Below, piece by piece: positions 33,469 to 36,744 of a DNA stretch of 36,744 nucleotides. The position numbers and the translations under genes are program-made. The DNA lies in NCBI GenBank assembly GCA_003457135.1, contig DMSQ01000021.1:21109-57852 (forward strand), read 5' to 3'. The stretch's first letter is position 1. Each line of letters begins with the position of its first letter. This DNA comes from Prolixibacteraceae bacterium (lineage in GTDB: Bacteria; Bacteroidota; Bacteroidia; Bacteroidales; Prolixibacteraceae). Under the pieces are notes generated by a model, which was not told where the DNA came from, searched no databases, and saw only the letters and a list, made by a program, of their open reading frames with translations.

Positions 33469-34380
33469 TTACCGGAACAACTTCATAAACTTTCCCGGAA
33501 TGGGGCTTTCGATGCGCAGCGTTTTTCCGGTTACCGGATGTTTCAGCGACAAAACTCTGCAGTGCAATCCAATCTGACCAACCGGATTAAGCTTGCCACC
33601 ATATTTTTTATCGCCGGACACAGGAAATCCCATATCTTTCATGTGTACCCGGATCTGATTTTTCCGACTGGTTTCCGGCTTAACTTCCAATAACGAAAAC
33701 AATTTGCCGGTTTTTAATACTTTGTAATGAGTTACTGCTTTTTGCCCGTCATCCGGATTCTGACTCGAAAAAACCTGAAAAGCTTTATTCTCCTTCAACC
33801 AGGAAGTTACGGAACCCTCCAATTTCTCAACAACTCCCTCAACAACTACCACATAAGTATCCTCGATAAGCGAATCATTCCATTCTTTCTGCAAGACTTC
33901 CTGAACCTTTTTGCTCTTTGCAAACATCATCAATCCCGAAGCATCACGATCAAGCCGGTGAATAATAAATACCTGGTTTTTCAGGTCAAATTTCCTGACA
34001 TATTCAGTCAACAGGCTGTGTGCCGACTTAACATTCTCTTTTTCAGAAGCTACAGAGGACAATCCACTCCCTTTTTCAACTACAATCAAATCAACATCTT
34101 CATGCACAATCTTCAAATCTCTGAAACGGATTTTTTCTTCCGATTTCTTTTTGTTGAGATAAACGATCTGTCCCCGATTAACTGGAAAGTCGAATTGGGT
34201 AGTTACCAAATCCCCCACGCTGATCTGTTTATGCGCAAGCATTAGTTTGATGGCAGTCCGACTTTTTTCCGGAAATTTCTCAATCAGGAATTTTAGCAAT
34301 TCAGTAGGTTCAGACACCTTTACGGCAATCTCTTTTAATTTTTCGGGCCGAAATTCTGATTTTTTTTGCGGGTATTTCAT
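33469..34380 (-). CDS. RluA-family pseudouridine synthase
   Basis: 303 residues. An S4-like N-terminal region (ELLKFLIEKFPEKSRTAIKL, then HKQISVGD) is followed by the RluA catalytic domain: the family motif FIIHRLDRDASGLMMFAKS puts the catalytic Asp at residue 144, with AVTHYKVL, ETSRKNQIRVHMKDMGFPVS and GDKKYGG after it. The last region (GLHCRVLSLKHPVTGKTLRI) is the usual C-terminal strand set. It isomerises uridine in rRNA or tRNA; the exact target (RluC/D/A type) cannot be read from this alone. The ATG at 34380-34378 gives a natural length. It is convergent with the eCIS side of the window and unrelated in function to it. Confidence 0.92.
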   Translation of the reverse strand: MKYPQKKSEFRPEKLKEIAVKVSEPTELLKFLIEKFPEKSRTAIKLMLAHKQISVGDLVTTQFDFPVNRGQIVYLNKKKSEEKIRFRDLKIVHEDVDLIVVEKGSGLSSVASEKENVKSAHSLLTEYVRKFDLKNQVFIIHRLDRDASGLMMFAKSKKVQEVLQKEWNDSLIEDTYVVVVEGVVEKLEGSVTSWLKENKAFQVFSSQNPDDGQKAVTHYKVLKTGKLFSLLEVKPETSRKNQIRVHMKDMGFPVSGDKKYGGKLNPVGQIGLHCRVLSLKHPVTGKTLRIESPIPGKFMKLFR

Positions 34381-34600
34381 GGAGAGTGTTTATCAATTGA
34401 CCATTACCTGATTAGTGCGGTTCGTTGAAATAAATCAGGCCTGCGAAGATAACAAAAATCGTCGCCGGAAACGAAAATGTTTTTGCAGGCAGTGCTATCG
34501 TTTTCATTATTCGATACTTTCACACTTTCGAAAAACCAAAACCATTAACTCAAGAATCCTGTCTGGTTTAATATACCCGATAAGATTGAATCCCAAGACC

Positions 34601-35257
34601 ATGACAAATAAAAATATTATCCTTTTGATCTTTTCTTTAGTCCTGGGCCAAATTTCCTATCAGGCAATTTCACGTTCAACCCGGGGAGAAACGATACCTG
34701 CCTATTCACAGCCGATGAGCAAACTTGCCAAACAAGTCATTGATAATGTCAGGAATGAAACTATAGAACGGGCTGAACAAATGATGAAGGAAAAACCCAT
34801 TACGGTAACCGCATCATCGTGCAAACGCAGTGCTGGCGCGAAAAATGATTTTTACTAGGAGGGCGACTACTGGTGGCCCGATTCGGCCAATACAACCGGC
34901 CCTTACATTCAAAAAGACGGGCAAACCAATCCGGAGAATTTTGTCGAACATCGTTATGCCATGATCCGCCTGAACGAAATCACCGCCACACTAACCTCGG
35001 CCTGGCTTCTGACCTGGAAACAGAAATATCCGTTCATCGCCGATAAATCAAAATGGCCATTTGCCAAAGACATTTACATCTGGGACGAATGGCCTGTGCG
35101 ACAATCGTCGCTTCTATTTGCGGGTTTGGCCTACGAAAATGAAGATTATATCAACACCTTTTTGCGTTTGCCAGCTAATCCAATCCATCCCGAAGTTATC
35201 CGGAATCTTCCGGTCCGACACCCTGCAATCTGGCTTCTGGAAGAAGTCTGGAAATAA
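34601..35257 (+). pseudogene. Alginate-lyase-family gene, broken by a stop and an internal deletion
   Basis: Starts MTNKNIILLIFSLVLGQISY, a signal peptide, and continues PITVTASSCKRSAGAKNDFY to a TAG at 34856-34858. The same frame goes on through EGDYWWPDSANTTGPYIQKD, NPENFVEHRYAMIRLNE, exactly as the family reads (the stop replaces the Ser of the usual FYSEGDYWWP). After WKQKYPF near 35030 the protein jumps to the family's C-terminal end (WPVRQSSLLFAGLAYENEDY, HPEVIRNLPVRHP). About 170-180 residues of the catalytic middle are therefore missing. Total 219 codons against roughly 390 for intact members. The intact gene would have encoded a secreted or periplasmic polysaccharide lyase. A GTG start further upstream exists but gives an implausible basic extension. 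Confidence 0.8.
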
Positions 35258-35307
35258 TTCGAATAAAAATCTGATAATCTTGCATATATACTAATTATTT
35301 CCTATCT

Positions 35308-35354
35308 TTACTTTAAATTATCAGGATATATTAAACTATTACTTTAAATTATCA
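35308..35354. repeat. Two 16-base direct repeats overlapping the ATPase start codon
   Basis: TTACTTTAAATTATCA occurs at 35308-35323 and 35339-35354, with a 31-base period (about three helical turns). Similarity extends a little further (GGATATA and TGTATA follow). The second copy ends on the A of the ATG, so a protein bound there could block both promoter and translation start. Confidence 0.8.
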
Positions 35355-36496
35355 TGTATATTCGCAAACAAATATTTCAGGGAAGCGGCCATGAAAGCCT
35401 TTTTTTATGGGGCGCACGACAAACAGGAAAAAGCACCTTGTTAAAGGAATTATTCCCGGATGCCTTATGGTTTGATCTTTTACTGACCGATGTATTTGAA
35501 CGCCTGCAACGCAATCCGGCCCAACTACGGGAGATTATTCTGGCAGATTTTCGAAAAATACCGGTTATCATTGATGAAATCCAACGGATACCGGAGTTGT
35601 TAAATGAAATTCATTGGCTGATTGAAAATAACCGGACCAGGTTTATTTTAAGTGGCTCTAGTCCGCGAAAAATTTTGAGATCGGGGTCAAACCTGTTGGG
35701 GGGAAGGGCGCTTCGTTACGAACTTTTTCCGCTGATTAGTCAGGAGATACCAGATTTTGATCTGCTTAGGGCAATAAATAATGGCTTGTTACCCCGCCAT
35801 TATTTATCAGAAAATCCTCAAAAGATGATGTCTTCATACATCGGCAGTTACTTGAAGGACGAAATCATGGCCGAAGCCAAAATCAGGAATATCACCTCTT
35901 TTTTCAGATTTTTGGAGGCAGCCGCTTTTTCAAACGGAGAAATTGTAAACTTCTCGAACATTGCTTCAGATTGTGGAGTGAGTTCTCCTACTGTCCGCGA
36001 ATACTTTCAAATTTTGGAAGATACACTGACCGGACGATTTCTGCCCTCATTCCAGAACAAACCAAAACGAAGGGTAATTTTGGCTCCCAAGTTTTACTTT
36101 TTCGATATCGGGATAGCTAATTATCTGCTTAAACGTGGCAAAATAGCGCAAGGCAGCGAAGCTTTCGGGAAAGCATTTGAACATTTCATCTATCAGGAAA
36201 TCTATGCACACAGTTCTTATTCTGACCTGAATTATCCGGTTAGCTACTGGCGTACAGCTTCGCAATTGGAAATTGACTTTGTTTTGGGCGATCATGAAGT
36301 GGCCATCGAAGTAAAAGCCACCGAAAACGCAAATCCACGTCATCTGAGCGGATTACGCCACTTTGCCGAGGAATATCCGGTTAAAAAATCAATCCTGATC
36401 TCGAATGATCCTTTTCCAAGGCAGATTGACAACATCCTTATATTACCATGGAAAATATTCCTTGAAAAACTTTGGGGAGGCGAACTTATAAGTTGA
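35354..36496 (+). CDS. AAA_14/DUF4143 ATPase
   Basis: 380 residues. N-terminal AAA_14 domain: Walker A WGARQTGKST (Gly20-Thr28), Walker B VIIDEIQRIP (Asp74, Glu75) and the sensor-like FILSGSSPRKI. A central winged-helix-like part follows (NFSNIASDCGVSSPTVREYF). The C-terminal DUF4143 region has a restriction-nuclease-like arrangement, QLEIDFVLGDHEVAIEVKAT, with Asp308, Glu319 and Lys321 in the D...ExK pattern. These proteins are very common in Bacteroidota and archaea and have no settled function; DNA-related or toxin-antitoxin-like roles have been suggested. Two 16-base direct repeats sit over its start. It is convergent with the small gene at the right edge. Confidence 0.88.
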   Translation: MYIRKQIFQGSGHESLFLWGARQTGKSTLLKELFPDALWFDLLLTDVFERLQRNPAQLREIILADFRKIPVIIDEIQRIPELLNEIHWLIENNRTRFILSGSSPRKILRSGSNLLGGRALRYELFPLISQEIPDFDLLRAINNGLLPRHYLSENPQKMMSSYIGSYLKDEIMAEAKIRNITSFFRFLEAAAFSNGEIVNFSNIASDCGVSSPTVREYFQILEDTLTGRFLPSFQNKPKRRVILAPKFYFFDIGIANYLLKRGKIAQGSEAFGKAFEHFIYQEIYAHSSYSDLNYPVSYWRTASQLEIDFVLGDHEVAIEVKATENANPRHLSGLRHFAEEYPVKKSILISNDPFPRQIDNILILPWKIFLEKLWGGELIS

Positions 36497-36510
36497 TGGT
36501 TGAACCCCTA

Positions 36511-36744
36511 TTATTCTTTGTATTCAGGCTCCAATCCATCTTCGCAAATGTCGATGGGCACAATCCATACTACTGGTCTTGCATTACCTTCTCCGCCTTC
36601 CGATTCGCGCTTTGCCGGTTCTGAGCCAAAAAAAATAGCAATGTGGTCGTGCGGAATATCTTCATCTTCTTCAGTCCCAACGACAACTGCATTAATTCCG
36701 TCAACCCGGATAAAATCTCCTTTTGAAAAAATCAGTTCTTCCAT
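36511..36744 (-). CDS. Small acidic protein of unknown function
   Basis: 77 residues, very acidic. It opens MEELIFSKGDFIRVDGINAV, with the strand pattern of a small SH3-like or other beta-barrel, then an acidic loop (VVGTEEDEDIPHDHIAIFFG) and PVVWIVPIDICEDGLEPEYK. No family recognised. The ATG lies exactly at the window edge, so the gene could extend further. It ends 14 bases from the stop of the DUF4143 ATPase gene, facing it. Confidence 0.6.
   Translation of the reverse strand: MEELIFSKGDFIRVDGINAVVVGTEEDEDIPHDHIAIFFGSEPAKRESEGGEGNARPVVWIVPIDICEDGLEPEYKE

Noticed and set aside
34415..34600. GTG-initiated N-terminal extension of the alginate-lyase-family remnant
   Set aside because: The extension is basic and Cys/Arg-rich, unlike any leader; the signal peptide starts at the ATG at 34601.
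1..36744. CRISPR arrays and insertion sequences
   Set aside because: No regularly spaced direct repeats with unique spacers, and no transposase or terminal inverted repeats were seen.

Overview
The window comes from a Bacteroidota chromosome. The flanking genes fit this: an LL-diaminopimelate aminotransferase (DapL), an ECF sigma factor paired with a small membrane protein, a carboxypeptidase-regulatory-like domain protein, a PQQ-propeller protein and an alginate-lyase-family remnant. Shine-Dalgarno motifs are mostly weak, which also fits. Reading by eye, the flanks are clearly richer in G+C than the centre: sample 60-base lines gave 32/60 G+C in dapL and 16/60 inside the central cluster. These are spot counts, not a full computation.

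Layout. 1-5393 (all minus strand) holds chromosomal genes: a partial membrane protein, ECF sigma factor, RsuA/RluB-type pseudouridine synthase, a secreted carboxypeptidase-regulatory-like protein, dapL and a membrane-anchored PQQ propeller. 5661-33005 is an extracellular contractile injection system (eCIS, the Afp/PVC/AlgoCIS type of headless phage-tail particle). 33006-33335 has a convincing terminator and otherwise no gene, and 33336-33407 is tRNA-Gly(CCC). 33469-36744 is ordinary chromosome again: an RluA-family pseudouridine synthase, a decayed alginate-lyase-family gene, an AAA_14/DUF4143 ATPase and a small unknown gene.

The eCIS. The AAA+ ATPase (Afp15-like) comes first, followed by a convergent transmembrane/coiled-coil gene. 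Then comes a tightly packed plus-strand series: DUF4255 cap/terminator (Afp16-like), a 342-residue unknown that may be a second cap protein, one sheath, two gp19-type tube proteins, a DUF5908 mini-protein, a LysM hub protein (Afp7), a VgrG-like spike (Afp8), a PAAR tip (Afp10), gp25 (Afp9), baseplate J-like wedge (Afp11), a fibre-like protein, a second wedge protein (Afp12 position), a CIS tape-measure protein (Afp14) and a membrane protein with a degenerate GH18-like domain. The series ends with three consecutive candidate cargo genes that share an N-terminal leader (M-x-T-H near the start, then a QF-x-DNR-x-E core and QRKL). The first carries an eCIS-associated DUF4157 domain, the second a short domain I do not recognise, and the third a DUF4157 remnant plus a zinc-metalloprotease domain that looks like peptidase family M91 (NleD type).

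Most interesting points: the shared leader as a probable cargo-loading signal; the M91-like effector in which DUF4157 has lost its HExxH; the GH18-like membrane protein with a broken catalytic motif; and a sheath with an insertion built of three tandem helical repeats of about 58-69 residues. All functional statements are from reading motifs and context; no searches were run.
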